NCBI RefSeq assembly: GCF_003129605.1
Contig: NZ_QBDX01000003.1
Span: forward strand, 89,721-153,720
Direction: 5' to 3'
DNA: 64,000 nucleotides
Origin: Hyphobacterium indicum
GTDB lineage: Bacteria > Pseudomonadota > Alphaproteobacteria > Caulobacterales > Maricaulaceae
Below the pieces are notes generated by a model. It did not search any database. It had not been told where the DNA came from and saw only the letters and a list, made by a program, of their open reading frames with translations. Both the position numbers and the translations under genes were made by a program. Position 1 is the first letter of the stretch. Each line of letters opens with the position of its first letter. Positions 24,661 through 33,985 of the stretch are shown in pieces.

Positions 24661-25781
24661 TCTTCACTCTCGTCCTGATCAAGACGCGACAGGATATATT
24701 CGAGATCTTCTTCCGGAACGCCCTGAAACTGGGTCAGGGACCGCTCGACCAACCGGCGGCGGAAAAGTATCCGGCCAGATTCGCCCGGGCCCATTTCAAT
24801 GGAATGCAAGGTATCAATAGCCGAGCGAATGGCGGGCAAAAGCCGCTGCGGCAATCCTGTGCGTTCGAAAACAGCTTTCAATCCCAATGGGCCGGCATCG
24901 TGAATCAGCAACCAGGCCTTGGAATGCGGTATACCCGCGAGCCGGGCCACGGCATGTTCGAAAAACTCGATATGCCCGCGTAGCAAGCCGCGCAGGATCA
25001 GCGACGGCGTCAGGCGCCCCGAGCTTTGCATCTGTTCAATGAAATGCGGCATGTCGGGCGCAACACCGGCCTGGTCCACAAGGTCAATTGTCGCACGCTC
25101 GCGGGCGCTCTCGGCCAGGTCAACCGCGACCTGGGGCGGAAGGGCATGACGCCGTACCAGCCGCTGCAGGGCATCATCACTGACCCGCGCGATAATCTTC
25201 TCGGTGAAGCTGATGGGAAGGACAGAGCGCGAAACGAACGAATCCATGACAGCCCGCGACTCCCCAAATCGCGCAATCGTCCTGTCGAAGGCTTCATCAT
25301 CGAACTCGGCACCATCATTGGCCGCCGCAATCCCCATAACGCCTTCATCAGCATGGTCGATCAGCGACATCACAACGGGCTTGGAAATGCTTTGACGCGC
25401 CGCAATGGCTGCGAGTTTCGCAGCGGGTTGTGTCCGGACCAGCTCGATCAGATCAGCATCATCAAAGACCGGACTTCCCGCAATGACAGGCACCGCGATG
25501 GAATCAATGTCCTGCGCCAGCTTGATCGCTACATCTTTCGGCAAATGCGGCGACTGGCGAAGCGTCACAGCCAACGCGCGCCGCACCAGCGTCGCCGCAT
25601 CCTGGGCAATCATGCCAATGATTGCGTCAGCCGCTTCGCGTTCTTCAGATGTCAGCTCGGGCGTATCAATTCTTTGGCATATCTTGCGGGCAGCCAGGGC
25701 GCGATCTTCGGCGTCCTCACCTTTTACAAGGCGCCGGATATCGTCGTCGGTCAGGCGCGAACGCATCGCTACGATGCTCAT
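24636..25781 (-). CDS. DUF2336 family protein (second copy)
   Basis: A 381-residue protein of the same family as the gene at 21795: LTDDDIRRLVKGEDAEDRAL, LVRRALAVTLRQSPHLP, PVFDDADLIELVRTQP and QSISKPVVMSLIDHADEGVM, built from repeated short helices. ATG 25781 is chosen because AGGA at 25790-25793 lies eight bases upstream; ATG 25787 and an earlier start at 25814 are alternatives. It overlaps the Hpt gene tail-to-tail by 25 bases. Upstream lies a CtrA-like site and three GANTC motifs. Function unknown. Confidence 0.78.
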   Translation of the reverse strand: MSIVAMRSRLTDDDIRRLVKGEDAEDRALAARKICQRIDTPELTSEEREAADAIIGMIAQDAATLVRRALAVTLRQSPHLPKDVAIKLAQDIDSIAVPVIAGSPVFDDADLIELVRTQPAAKLAAIAARQSISKPVVMSLIDHADEGVMGIAAANDGAEFDDEAFDRTIARFGESRAVMDSFVSRSVLPISFTEKIIARVSDDALQRLVRRHALPPQVAVDLAESARERATIDLVDQAGVAPDMPHFIEQMQSSGRLTPSLILRGLLRGHIEFFEHAVARLAGIPHSKAWLLIHDAGPLGLKAVFERTGLPQRLLPAIRSAIDTLHSIEMGPGESGRILFRRRLVERSLTQFQGVPEEDLEYILSRLDQDESEDQPARATG

Positions 25782-25851
25782 TGGCATGATCCTGTTGCTC
25801 GCGAATCGCCCCATCGCGATTCGCCTTTGACAACAGGCTCTGACTCTCGTG

Positions 25852-25866
25852 TTAATGAATCCTTAG
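25852..25866. promoter_or_regulatory. CtrA-like site with embedded GANTC, upstream of second DUF2336 gene
   Basis: TTAA-TGAATCC-TTAG matches at seven of eight half-site positions. Its spacer contains GAATC (25857-25861), a CcrM methylation motif. Further GANTC sites lie at 25818-25822 and 25842-25846. The gene start is about 70 bases away on the minus strand. Confidence 0.4.
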
Positions 25867-25882
25867 ACGCGACGGTTTGCGG

Positions 25883-26716
25883 TTAACTTTCCCGTTCATC
25901 GCGATCATTCCGGCCGCCTGGTGCTTCCAGTGAAGCCAGAATGGCAACAACCGCCGGAGACAGCGTTCCACCACCCTGCGCGATCCCGATCCGGCGCGAC
26001 ATGAAGGCCACGCCCTGATCGGGCGCCGGCGACTGGAATCGCAATGACGGTGCCGCTTCGGTACTTCCTGCGGGCAGCTCACTCCGCGATGGCATCGTCA
26101 CGGCCTCTTCACGGGTCAGGCCCGCCAGAACATCCCGGACATTGCGCGGCTGCCCTCCATCATAAAAGACATTGCGATTCGCCGCGGCCGCCGCAGGAAA
26201 CAGGCGGTCAGCACGGGCGGTGGGAGTCTCCGTTGCCGCATTGATCAGCTCTGATGCACCGCCAGCGCCCAGAAAGTGCGCGGCATAGAGCTCGCCCGAT
26301 GTCGGCTGGCGGCCAATCCGCGATTGCAGGATGGACGCATTCTCTGCTGCCAGCTCGCCCGCCATTCGCGCTGCGACACCGGCATCGAACCGCAAATCCA
26401 GAATGCGCTGACGCTCGGCCGGGTCGGCCACTGTATAGCGCCCGGTTTCGGATTGTTCGATCATCCCGGCTTCGCGCGCCAATCCGTGCTCGCTGCCGTG
26501 CCGGCTCATCATCGCCAGCCAGGTCTGATCAAGAAACTGATACATACCGGCAGCAGACGATGTTGCCGCACGGGCATTGGGGTCGAAATTGCTTTCGCGT
26601 GCCGCCGTACGCACCATGAAATCGAAATCGGCCCCGGTCTCGCGTGATGCGCGGGCGATCAGGGCGTGTGTGGCTTCGCCAGGCGGAGAAATCGTACTCA
26701 TCATGCCGACTCGCAT
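25883..26716 (-). CDS. SLT-domain lytic transglycosylase-like protein
   Basis: The 277-residue protein has a lytic-transglycosylase core near its start: FMVRTAARESNFDPNARA (catalytic Glu in ARES) followed by AATSSAAGMYQFLDQTW. A muramidase-like helical region follows, with AAHFLGAGGASELI around residue 165-180, and the C-terminus is low-complexity. No signal peptide is clear. Family members cut peptidoglycan to make room for flagella or secretion systems. ATG 26716 is used; ATGs at 26704 and 26701 are close alternatives. A CtrA-like site lies 29-43 bases upstream. Confidence 0.77.
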   Translation of the reverse strand: MRVGMMSTISPPGEATHALIARASRETGADFDFMVRTAARESNFDPNARAATSSAAGMYQFLDQTWLAMMSRHGSEHGLAREAGMIEQSETGRYTVADPAERQRILDLRFDAGVAARMAGELAAENASILQSRIGRQPTSGELYAAHFLGAGGASELINAATETPTARADRLFPAAAAANRNVFYDGGQPRNVRDVLAGLTREEAVTMPSRSELPAGSTEAAPSLRFQSPAPDQGVAFMSRRIGIAQGGGTLSPAVVAILASLEAPGGRNDRDERES

Positions 26717-26744
26717 TACATGTGCGCAGTGTTGGGTCGAGCCG

Positions 26745-26759
26745 CTAACTTGGCGTTAA
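26745..26759. promoter_or_regulatory. CtrA-like site upstream of the transglycosylase gene
   Basis: On the plus strand CTAA-CTTGGCG-TTAA (minus: TTAA-CGCCAAG-TTAG) matches at seven of eight half-site positions. It overlaps the 3' end of the oxidase gene. GACTC, a CcrM-type site, lies at 26708-26712. Confidence 0.4.
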
Positions 26760-27853
26760 CGCTGAAAGAAGCGCGCAGCCCCGAAGTCTGCCGGCAGTGC
26801 CGTTCCGGAAAGAATGGCATCGGCCATCAGTTCGCCAACAGCCGGGGCGAGCAGAACCCCATTCCGGTAAAGCCCCAGCGCCAGATAGACACCCGGCAAT
26901 GCGCCCGGCCCCAGAATGGGCAGATTATCCGGCGTTCCCGGGCGAATTCCCGCCCAGCTCCCGGTCAGCTTTAAATCGCCAAGCCCGGGCAACCAGTGTT
27001 CGGCATTCCGCCTGAGCGCCTCGATCACTGTATCATCTGTATCAGTATCATATTTGCCGGGCTCACTGGTCGCGCCAATCACCAACCGGCCATCAGGCTT
27101 CTGCGAAACATAGGCATTGCGGGCCCGCAGACAGAAAGCGAGCCGCTCACCCTCGCCCTCAAGCGACAGCATCTGCCCTTTCACGGGCCAGATGGCGCTC
27201 AGTGCCGGCTCGGCTGGCTGCAAGACCTGCCCGGCTACACCCGTCGCCAGTATGACCGCATCAAAGTCATGGCTGGCCTCGTGCGTTTCAACCCGCACAC
27301 GGTCACCGTCGGTTGCCAGCGCCGTCACATTCCTACACTCAAGGATGTGCCCTCCGGCCTCCCGAACGCATGCGGCAAGGCACGGGCCGAGAAGACGGTT
27401 GTCGAGCTCGCCATCTGCAGGAAATTCGATAGCGGCCCGGGCGCGGACACGCTCCGGCAACCGGCGCAGACGCCGATACGGAATATCCAGTTGTCCGGCA
27501 CGCTCCGCCAGGACATCTAGCCAGTCGAGGCCGGCACCGTCACTGGCCGGGCTGATCACACCGCCGACCCTGTAGCCAATCCGGGCGGCACCCAGATCTT
27601 CCGCCCAGTCAGACCAGAGCGCCATGCCGCGCCGGGCCAATTCGGCAAATGCCGGGGATGCATTGGCTTCCGCGCATTCAAACCCGCCCGCCAGCATGCC
27701 TCCGGATGCCCACAATGCCCCCTGGCCAGCGGCCCCAGCCTCATAGACGGTGACAGCAGCGCCGCGATTCAACAGGGCTTTCGCACAGGCCAGACCGGCA
27801 ATGCCGCCACCTGCTATGGCGATCCTGTCACGGGGTTTTGACTTGAAATCCAT
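26756..27853 (-). CDS. FAD-dependent amino-acid oxidase, ThiO/DadA-like
   Basis: The 365-residue protein has the dinucleotide fold at its start (IAIAGGGIAGLACAKALL). The D-amino-acid-oxidase family landmarks LWASGGMLAGGF, VILATGVAGQVL, PVKGQMLSLEGEGERL and GSWAGIRPGTPDNLPILGP follow, ending LYRNGVLLAPAVGELMADAIL. These fit glycine oxidase ThiO, which makes the thiazole precursor for thiamine. However, no thi genes are adjacent, so another imino-acid oxidase substrate is possible. Confidence 0.75.
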   Translation of the reverse strand: MDFKSKPRDRIAIAGGGIAGLACAKALLNRGAAVTVYEAGAAGQGALWASGGMLAGGFECAEANASPAFAELARRGMALWSDWAEDLGAARIGYRVGGVISPASDGAGLDWLDVLAERAGQLDIPYRRLRRLPERVRARAAIEFPADGELDNRLLGPCLAACVREAGGHILECRNVTALATDGDRVRVETHEASHDFDAVILATGVAGQVLQPAEPALSAIWPVKGQMLSLEGEGERLAFCLRARNAYVSQKPDGRLVIGATSEPGKYDTDTDDTVIEALRRNAEHWLPGLGDLKLTGSWAGIRPGTPDNLPILGPGALPGVYLALGLYRNGVLLAPAVGELMADAILSGTALPADFGAARFFQR

Positions 27854-27908
27854 TCAGCTCGGCGTCATGTCCAGTGGTGTAACCTGTCCAGCCGGTAAGG
27901 AGGACAAG

Positions 27909-28322
27909 ATGAAATCCCTGACTATCGTATCACTGGCCGCTTGTGCATTCGCGACCGCACCTGTGCTTGCCACCGATCACCACCAAGACGGCGAAGAGGC
28001 CGCACCGCGCTGCGTCCGCATGGTCCAGATCAATGGTTACAGCGTTATCGACCGTGAGCATGTCGTGTTCCGCGGCGGTGCCAGCCGCCACTATCTGGCG
28101 ACCTTGCGTCACAGCTGCCCGGATCTGAACTTCGGCGTCCAGCTGGCCACGTCGTTCGGCGAGAACGCCACACTGTGTCCGCCGGTCGTGGAATACATCA
28201 CGCCGGACAATGGCTTCCGCTGTGCCATTGATACGGTCGAGGAAGTCGAAAGCGTCGATGCCGCCCGTGCCCTCATCGCAGAGCGCGCGGAAGCTGCTGA
28301 GGCGTCAGACGATCAGGAATAA
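27909..28322 (+). CDS. Secreted cysteine-containing hypothetical protein
   Basis: A 137-residue protein with a clear signal peptide (MKSLTIVSLAACAFATAPVLA) and four cysteines in the mature part (RCVRMVQINGYSVIDREHV, HSCPDLNFGVQLATS, ATLCPPVVEYITP, FRCAIDTVEEVESV). They are spaced as in small disulfide-bonded periplasmic proteins. ATG 27909 is supported by GGAGGAC just upstream; the frame's earlier start is a shadow. The 3' end overlaps the convergent protease gene by ten bases. No family is recognised with certainty. Confidence 0.7.
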   Translation: MKSLTIVSLAACAFATAPVLATDHHQDGEEAAPRCVRMVQINGYSVIDREHVVFRGGASRHYLATLRHSCPDLNFGVQLATSFGENATLCPPVVEYITPDNGFRCAIDTVEEVESVDAARALIAERAEAAEASDDQE

Positions 28323-29095
28323 CCTCGCGCCGCGATATGCGCGCGCATGGCATCCAGCCTGGCTTCATCCGATGGGTGGGTGGACAGGAATTCGAATCCG
28401 GCATTCTGGTGGCGCGTCGACATGGCAAGCCAGAAATCGGTCGCATAGTGCGGCGCATACCCGCCTGACACCATGTAATCCACGCCCAGGCGGTCGGCCT
28501 CGAACTCATGCTGGCGCGAATACGGCATGATGATGCCATAGGTAACGCCCGCCCCGAGGGCGGCTGCCATATCCTGATTGAAATCGACGCCCTGCTGCTG
28601 CAGCAAAGCCCCTGCAATCTGCATCCCGATCTGGCTTGCCCGTTGCTGGCTGGCACGCTCGGCAGAATGGCGCGCGGCCACATGCCCCATCTCATGGCCC
28701 ATCACCGTCGCGATATGCGCGTCCTCTTCCATGATATCCAGAATGCCGCGATAGAAGGCGACCTTGCCGTTCGGCAACACCCAGGCATTCACCTGGTCGG
28801 AATCGATCACCACAAATTCCCAGTCAAGGCCGGTCATTCCGGTGGCGCGCACCATATTGGCACCCACCCGCTGCAGCCGCCGGTTATAGCCGGGGTCTCG
28901 TAGAATGCGCTCCCGTTGAAGGGCATCCTGCCAGGCCTGCTGCGAAAGCGCCATGATCTGGTTTTCCGATACCAGCTGCAGCTGGCTCCGCCCCAGCGCA
29001 TCGTTTTGGGCGCAACCGGCAACCGGCAGGATCGTTCCCGCCGCAAGGCCCATAAGGATATCGCGGCGACTCATGGATATTTTTTGAATTTTCAT
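28313..29095 (-). CDS. M48-family zinc metalloprotease, Tat-exported lipoprotein
   Basis: The 260-residue protein carries HEMGH (GHEMGHVAARHSAERASQQ), the zinc-binding motif of M48 proteases, and a downstream glutamate candidate in HEFEADRLGVDYM. The N-terminus reads MKIQKISMSRRDILMGLAAG and ends in lipobox VAGC, a twin-arginine lipoprotein signal. It is therefore probably a periplasmic, membrane-anchored quality-control protease of the BepA/LoiP type. ATG 29095 was chosen because GGGGG lies just upstream. Confidence 0.85.
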   Translation of the reverse strand: MKIQKISMSRRDILMGLAAGTILPVAGCAQNDALGRSQLQLVSENQIMALSQQAWQDALQRERILRDPGYNRRLQRVGANMVRATGMTGLDWEFVVIDSDQVNAWVLPNGKVAFYRGILDIMEEDAHIATVMGHEMGHVAARHSAERASQQRASQIGMQIAGALLQQQGVDFNQDMAAALGAGVTYGIIMPYSRQHEFEADRLGVDYMVSGGYAPHYATDFWLAMSTRHQNAGFEFLSTHPSDEARLDAMRAHIAARGYS

Positions 29096-29187
29096 GCTGT
29101 CCCCCTGAACGGCTGTCATTCTGTGAGCTATACTAGCCTGAAATTCTCGTCAGAGAACAGATGTCATCCGGCTTCAGGGAGTTTTTC

Positions 29188-31293
29188 ATGATCCGCCGCC
29201 TTCTGACTTTTCTTATCGGCCTGATCCTCGTTGTCGTGATCGCCGCCATCATCATCCCCTTCCTGATACCCGAGTCAGTTTACCGGGACCGGGCCCAGAT
29301 TGCGGCCAGTGAAAATCTGGGCCGTGAGGTCACCCTCGCAGGTGATGTCCGTCTCAGCCTGCTGCCAAATGTGCAGATCCAGGCTCACAATGTCTCGATT
29401 GCCAACGAGGACGGCTTTGGCGATGTCCCGTTCGCAGAGATGGCGGAAATGCGCGTCGGTGTGCAGCTCTGGCCATTGCTTTCGCGCACGGTCGTGATCG
29501 AGGAATTCATCCTCATCGACCCTGTAATACGGCTGGAACAACGCGGAAATCGCAATAACTGGTCTTTCGGACCCGATGACGGCACCGCAGCGCAAGCCCC
29601 GGCAGACGCTGGTTTTGTCCGCCGTCCCGGAGCCTTGCCGTTTGAAGCCTCGCTCGGCGATATCCGCATCGAGAACGGCTTCATCAGCTTCGCCGATGGC
29701 ACGCAAACCCGGGAGATTGAAGGGCTGGACCTCGATATCCACATGCCAGGACTGGATGATCCACTCGACATCACGGGCGCATTGACGGCCGATGGCGAAA
29801 ATATGACCCTCGATCTGCATCTCGGATCTGTCCGTGGTTTTTTTGAAGGCGAGCAGGTGGCGGCCCGGCTGGACCTCGGCGGCAATCTGATCGACCTCGG
29901 CTTTGACGGGAACATTCTGGAGGGAGAGGACGTCCGCTATTCCGGCCGCTTGTCCTCTGACATTCCCTCAATTCGCGCCCTTGCCGCCTTTGCAGGCGCC
30001 CCTCTGCCCCCGGGTGCGGGGCTGGAGAATTTCGAGCTGTCCGGAAATCTCTCGGGCGGCATGAACGCCTTTACGCTCGACGCGTCCAATGCCGGACAGA
30101 ATGACCATATCCGTCTCGATGACATCTCGGGCACTGGCCGTTTCAGCGTATCTCTGGCCGGGGCGCGCCCGGCGATTGGCGGCACCTTGAACCTGCCCCG
30201 GCTCGACGTAACCCCCTACATGCCGGCTGTACCCGAAACAGAGACGCCTTCGGGTGATGTGCCGGCCTGGTCGACGGAACGCATCGATGTCTCCGCGCTT
30301 GGCCTTGTCGATGCTGACCTGGATCTCACTGTGGGTGAACTGACGGTTCAGGACATCGAGATTTCGGATGCGGCGCTGGATGTCGAGCTGGTCAATTCAC
30401 GGCTGGAAGCGAATTTGACCCGCATTTCGCTCTATGAGGGCAGCGGGCGGGCACGCTTTGTCGCCAATGGCCGCACGGCGACACCATCCTTCAGCCTGTT
30501 TGCGGACCTGCAATCGATTGCCGCCTTGCCGCTACTGGAGGCGGCTGCGGGTTTTGACCGCCTCTCGGGGACAGGGCGCCTCACGATAGACCTGTTGACC
30601 TCCGGTCATTCCCAAGCCGAATTGATGAATGGCCTTGGCGGAACCGGCGGCTTCGCTTTTACCGATGGCGCGATTCGCGGTGTGAACCTCGCCCAGGCCA
30701 TCCGCGGCATAGAGTCAGCACTGACCAACCGCCGCCTGCCGGACGGATTCGGAGAACAGGAAGAAACCGATTTCTCGGCGCTCGAAGGTACCTTCACGGT
30801 CGCCAATGGCATTGCCACCAACAATGACCTGATCATGCTAAGTCCGCTGGTCCGTGTCGATGGTGCCGGCACGGTGGGAATCGGGGGCCAAGCACTTGAT
30901 TACCGTCTCCGCCCCCGGGCCGTGGCCAGTATTGAAGGCCAAGGCGGCGAACGTGACCTTCAGGGTGTCGTCGTTCCCATCCTCATCAGCGGCACCTTCA
31001 ACAATCCCCGCGTCGGCATTGACTGGGATGTCGTGGGCCGGGCCCTTCTCCAGGGCGCCATTCAGGGTGCCATAAGCGGCGAAGACCCTGAAAACGCAAT
31101 CCGCAATGTCTTGGGCAACGCTCTGGGCCTTGGCGGCACGCAGCCGGCATCGGACGAGACAAATCCGGAAGGCGAACCGGCTGAAGAAGACGTCGATCCG
31201 GCAGAGCGTCTTTTGCGTGACCTGTTTGGCAGGGGCTCATCGCAGCAAGATGATGAAGAGGAAGGAACGGCAACCGGCGATGGCGGCAGATAA
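29188..31293 (+). CDS. AsmA-family inner-membrane protein
   Basis: The 701-residue protein has an N-terminal membrane helix (about residues 3-30, LLTFLIGLILVVVIAAIIIP). It continues with an AsmA-type N-terminal segment (SENLGREVTLAGDVRLSLLPNVQIQ, cut here for length: LGREVTLAGDVRLSLLPNV). Then comes a long repetitive beta-rich periplasmic region that ends with RLRPRAVASIEGQG and LQGVVVPILISGTFNNPRVGID, the usual AsmA C-terminus. AsmA-like proteins bridge lipid transport or outer-membrane assembly. ATG 29188 follows GGGAG by seven bases. Confidence 0.85.
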   Translation: MIRRLLTFLIGLILVVVIAAIIIPFLIPESVYRDRAQIAASENLGREVTLAGDVRLSLLPNVQIQAHNVSIANEDGFGDVPFAEMAEMRVGVQLWPLLSRTVVIEEFILIDPVIRLEQRGNRNNWSFGPDDGTAAQAPADAGFVRRPGALPFEASLGDIRIENGFISFADGTQTREIEGLDLDIHMPGLDDPLDITGALTADGENMTLDLHLGSVRGFFEGEQVAARLDLGGNLIDLGFDGNILEGEDVRYSGRLSSDIPSIRALAAFAGAPLPPGAGLENFELSGNLSGGMNAFTLDASNAGQNDHIRLDDISGTGRFSVSLAGARPAIGGTLNLPRLDVTPYMPAVPETETPSGDVPAWSTERIDVSALGLVDADLDLTVGELTVQDIEISDAALDVELVNSRLEANLTRISLYEGSGRARFVANGRTATPSFSLFADLQSIAALPLLEAAAGFDRLSGTGRLTIDLLTSGHSQAELMNGLGGTGGFAFTDGAIRGVNLAQAIRGIESALTNRRLPDGFGEQEETDFSALEGTFTVANGIATNNDLIMLSPLVRVDGAGTVGIGGQALDYRLRPRAVASIEGQGGERDLQGVVVPILISGTFNNPRVGIDWDVVGRALLQGAIQGAISGEDPENAIRNVLGNALGLGGTQPASDETNPEGEPAEEDVDPAERLLRDLFGRGSSQQDDEEEGTATGDGGR

Positions 31294-31391
31294 AACCTGT
31301 CTGTCACTCCCGTTGCCGAAGGTTCACAATAGAATAGCCATAAAGGTGGGGAGATAGACGAATCCGGCATTCGTCAGAATGGGAGACTATC

Positions 31392-32651
31392 ATGAAATTC
31401 AAGATGTTGATCTGTGCGCTTGCCAGCACTCTGGCATTGGGCGCGGCCGCAGAAGCCCAGCATGGCGGCGGACAGCGCGCGCTGACATTCTATTCGGGAA
31501 CCGGTTTTTCCGGTCAATCCGTGACCATCAATGGCGATGTGACAAATTTCCAGACCATCAATTTCAATGATCGTGCCTTGTCCATCCGGGTCCAGGGCCG
31601 TGGGAGCTGGACGGTTTGTCAACACGCCGATTTCCGCGGTGTTTGCCGGGAAATATCAAATGATGTCCCCAATCTGGCGACCATCAGCCTTGACGGCCAT
31701 ATCAGCTCGGCGCGCATGGAATACGGAGCCGGCGGCCGTCCGGGAGGCGGTTATCCCGGGGGAGGCTATCCCGGCGGCCCGCGTGGCGATGGTTCGCTGA
31801 CTCTCTACTCTGGCCCGAATTTTACCGGTCAATCGATCAATATCGACCGCCAGACGAACAATCTGACGGGACTTGGTTTCAACGATCGCGCCATGTCCGC
31901 TGAAGTCGAAGGCCGCGGCCGCTGGACGATTTGCGAAGACGCCAATTTCGGCACGCCCTGCCGTACGATCTCCGGGCGCATCCCCAATCTGAATGCCTAC
32001 GGGCTGGGCAACCGGGTCTCGTCAGCGCAACCGGAATATGACTATGGTGGCGGATATGGCGGCCCCGGATATGGTGGCCCTGGCAGCGGTTATAGCAGCC
32101 GCGCGGGAACACTGGTTCTGTTTTCCGGTCCGAATTTCACCGGTCAGTCGATCGAACTTGACCGCGAAGAAAGCAATTTTGTCCGGCTGCGTTTCAACGA
32201 TCAGGCCATGTCGGCCATCGCCTACGGCAATGAGAGCTGGACGGTCTGCGAAGATGTCAGTTTCGGCACACCCTGCCGGACGATCTCCGGCCGCGTCCGG
32301 AATCTGAATACACTTGGCCTTGGCAATCGCATTTCCTCGGCACGTCCCGAATATGGTTATGGCGGCGGATATGGCGGCCCTGGCGGCGGCTACAATCAGT
32401 ATGACTCGATCACGCTCTATGCCGGCCCGAATTTCACCGGCCCGTCCGTCACGATCGACCGCGATACCTACAATCTGGACGTTGTCCGCTTCAATGACCG
32501 CGCCATGTCGATGACGATCAATGGCCGGGGCCGCTGGTTGTTGTGCGAACATGCCTCATTCGGGGGCCGGTGCCACGAGTTTGATCGCGATGTCCATAAT
32601 CTGAACCAGTGGGGCCTGGGCAATCGGGTCAGCTCGGTCCGCAGCTATTAG
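31392..32651 (+). CDS. Secreted four-domain beta/gamma-crystallin-like protein
   Basis: The 419-residue protein has a signal peptide (residues 1-23, ending AAAEAQ) and four repeats of about 82 residues at roughly 29-111, 134-216, 239-321 and 338-419. Glycine/tyrosine-rich linkers separate them. Each repeat has LxLYSGPNFTGQS, a FNDRAMS segment, RWTICEDANFGTPC and NRVSSARPEY. These are the two Greek-key motifs of a beta/gamma-crystallin-like domain, with a conserved cysteine pair (C...C about nine residues apart). Calcium binding is possible but the exact motif is incomplete. Likely a surface or secreted protein. Confidence 0.85.
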   Translation: MKFKMLICALASTLALGAAAEAQHGGGQRALTFYSGTGFSGQSVTINGDVTNFQTINFNDRALSIRVQGRGSWTVCQHADFRGVCREISNDVPNLATISLDGHISSARMEYGAGGRPGGGYPGGGYPGGPRGDGSLTLYSGPNFTGQSINIDRQTNNLTGLGFNDRAMSAEVEGRGRWTICEDANFGTPCRTISGRIPNLNAYGLGNRVSSAQPEYDYGGGYGGPGYGGPGSGYSSRAGTLVLFSGPNFTGQSIELDREESNFVRLRFNDQAMSAIAYGNESWTVCEDVSFGTPCRTISGRVRNLNTLGLGNRISSARPEYGYGGGYGGPGGGYNQYDSITLYAGPNFTGPSVTIDRDTYNLDVVRFNDRAMSMTINGRGRWLLCEHASFGGRCHEFDRDVHNLNQWGLGNRVSSVRSY

Positions 32652-33985
32652 CGCCGCTGGAACGGATAGAAGTCCGATCCCAGACCAAGAAGGCCGGTGA
32701 GCGCATCCAGCGCTTGCCGGCTTTCCTGCATCAGCGCCGGATCCGCCAGATCCTCGACACTCAGCGTGTCACGGTAATGCTGTTCGGCCCACTTGCAGAG
32801 CGCCGAATAGATTTCATCGGTCAGCAGACAGGCGGGGTTGACGGCCTGCGCCTCCTCGGGCGTCAGCACCACACGCAGCCGCAGGCAGGCAGGCCCGCCA
32901 CCATTGCGCATGGACTGGCGCACATCGACATAATTCACTGTGCCGATCGGACCGTTGCCCGATGTCATTCTGCAACAATAAGCCTGCGTGGACGGGGTTT
33001 CCTCTGTCTCCACCGGTGCATTCAGCATCAAACGGTCCGCACCCGGCATCGCCAGCAATTGTGAATTGAAAAGATAGCTCGAGATCGCATCCGCAATCGG
33101 CACTTCGTTTTCCGGCACTTCCACAAAGACCGGCTCGAACAGCCCCTCGGCGGCAGCCCGGATGGCGGCCATCGCGCCAGTCTTGTCCTCGAATGCCAGC
33201 TCATGGAAGAAAAGCGTGGTCAACGTGCCAACGCAGACCACATCATTATGAAACGCCCCCGCATCTATCGCCGCCTGCCCCTGCCGGATGAACACACAGC
33301 GCTTCGGGTCCAGCCCATGTGCGCGTGCGACGGCCTCGCAGGCTTCACGAGTCTGGCGGGCGGGAAACCGGCCGGTCCAGGTCTCGCTGGCCTCGCGGCC
33401 ATAGACGAATATTTCCACGCCCGGGCCGCCATGTTGCGCGCACAGGCGGACATGATTTGCCGCCCCCTCATCCGCGAAAGTCGATTGCGGCGGCAGGGGG
33501 GGATGCACGGCGAATCGATCACCGGTAAAAATCCGCGACAGGGCACGCTCCGTCGCCGGACCTTCGATGGACCGGTGTAAAGTCGTGATCAGATTGGCCG
33601 GCGTCAGGTGGAGACGGCCATCCGCGGTATCCGCGGACGGCGACACGGTGGCGGCATTCGCCGCCCACATCGGCGACGCCGAATACACATTGCGTAACAG
33701 CACCGGTGCGGATTTCGCTGCCGCCTCCAGGACTTGCGCATCCGATCCCGAGAATCCGGCCCGCCGCAGAAAACCGGTATCCGGACGCTCCTGCGGAGGC
33801 AGAACGCCCTGTAACAGCCCGGCATCGGCGAGGGTCTTGGCTTTCTTCAGACCTTCCAGCACCGCCGCACGGGGGGCCGATGCAGCGCCCCTATTCCTGT
33901 CGGATGCCATATTGCCGAAACTCAGTCCGCCATAATTGTGCGTCGGTCCGATAATCCCGTCGAAATTGGCTTCAACAGCTGTCAT
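32648..33985 (-). CDS. astB: N-succinylarginine dihydrolase
   Basis: The 445-residue protein opens NFDGIIGPTHNYGGLSFGN and carries RNGGGPACLRLRVVL near the C-terminus, where the Cys is the expected nucleophile. It converts N2-succinylarginine to succinylornithine, ammonia and CO2, the second step of the ammonia-producing AST route. Its ATG overlaps the stop of astD (33982-33985), and its stop overlaps the crystallin gene (TTAG 32648-32651). Length matches the family's usual 440-450 residues. Confidence 0.92.
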   Translation of the reverse strand: MTAVEANFDGIIGPTHNYGGLSFGNMASDRNRGAASAPRAAVLEGLKKAKTLADAGLLQGVLPPQERPDTGFLRRAGFSGSDAQVLEAAAKSAPVLLRNVYSASPMWAANAATVSPSADTADGRLHLTPANLITTLHRSIEGPATERALSRIFTGDRFAVHPPLPPQSTFADEGAANHVRLCAQHGGPGVEIFVYGREASETWTGRFPARQTREACEAVARAHGLDPKRCVFIRQGQAAIDAGAFHNDVVCVGTLTTLFFHELAFEDKTGAMAAIRAAAEGLFEPVFVEVPENEVPIADAISSYLFNSQLLAMPGADRLMLNAPVETEETPSTQAYCCRMTSGNGPIGTVNYVDVRQSMRNGGGPACLRLRVVLTPEEAQAVNPACLLTDEIYSALCKWAEQHYRDTLSVEDLADPALMQESRQALDALTGLLGLGSDFYPFQRR

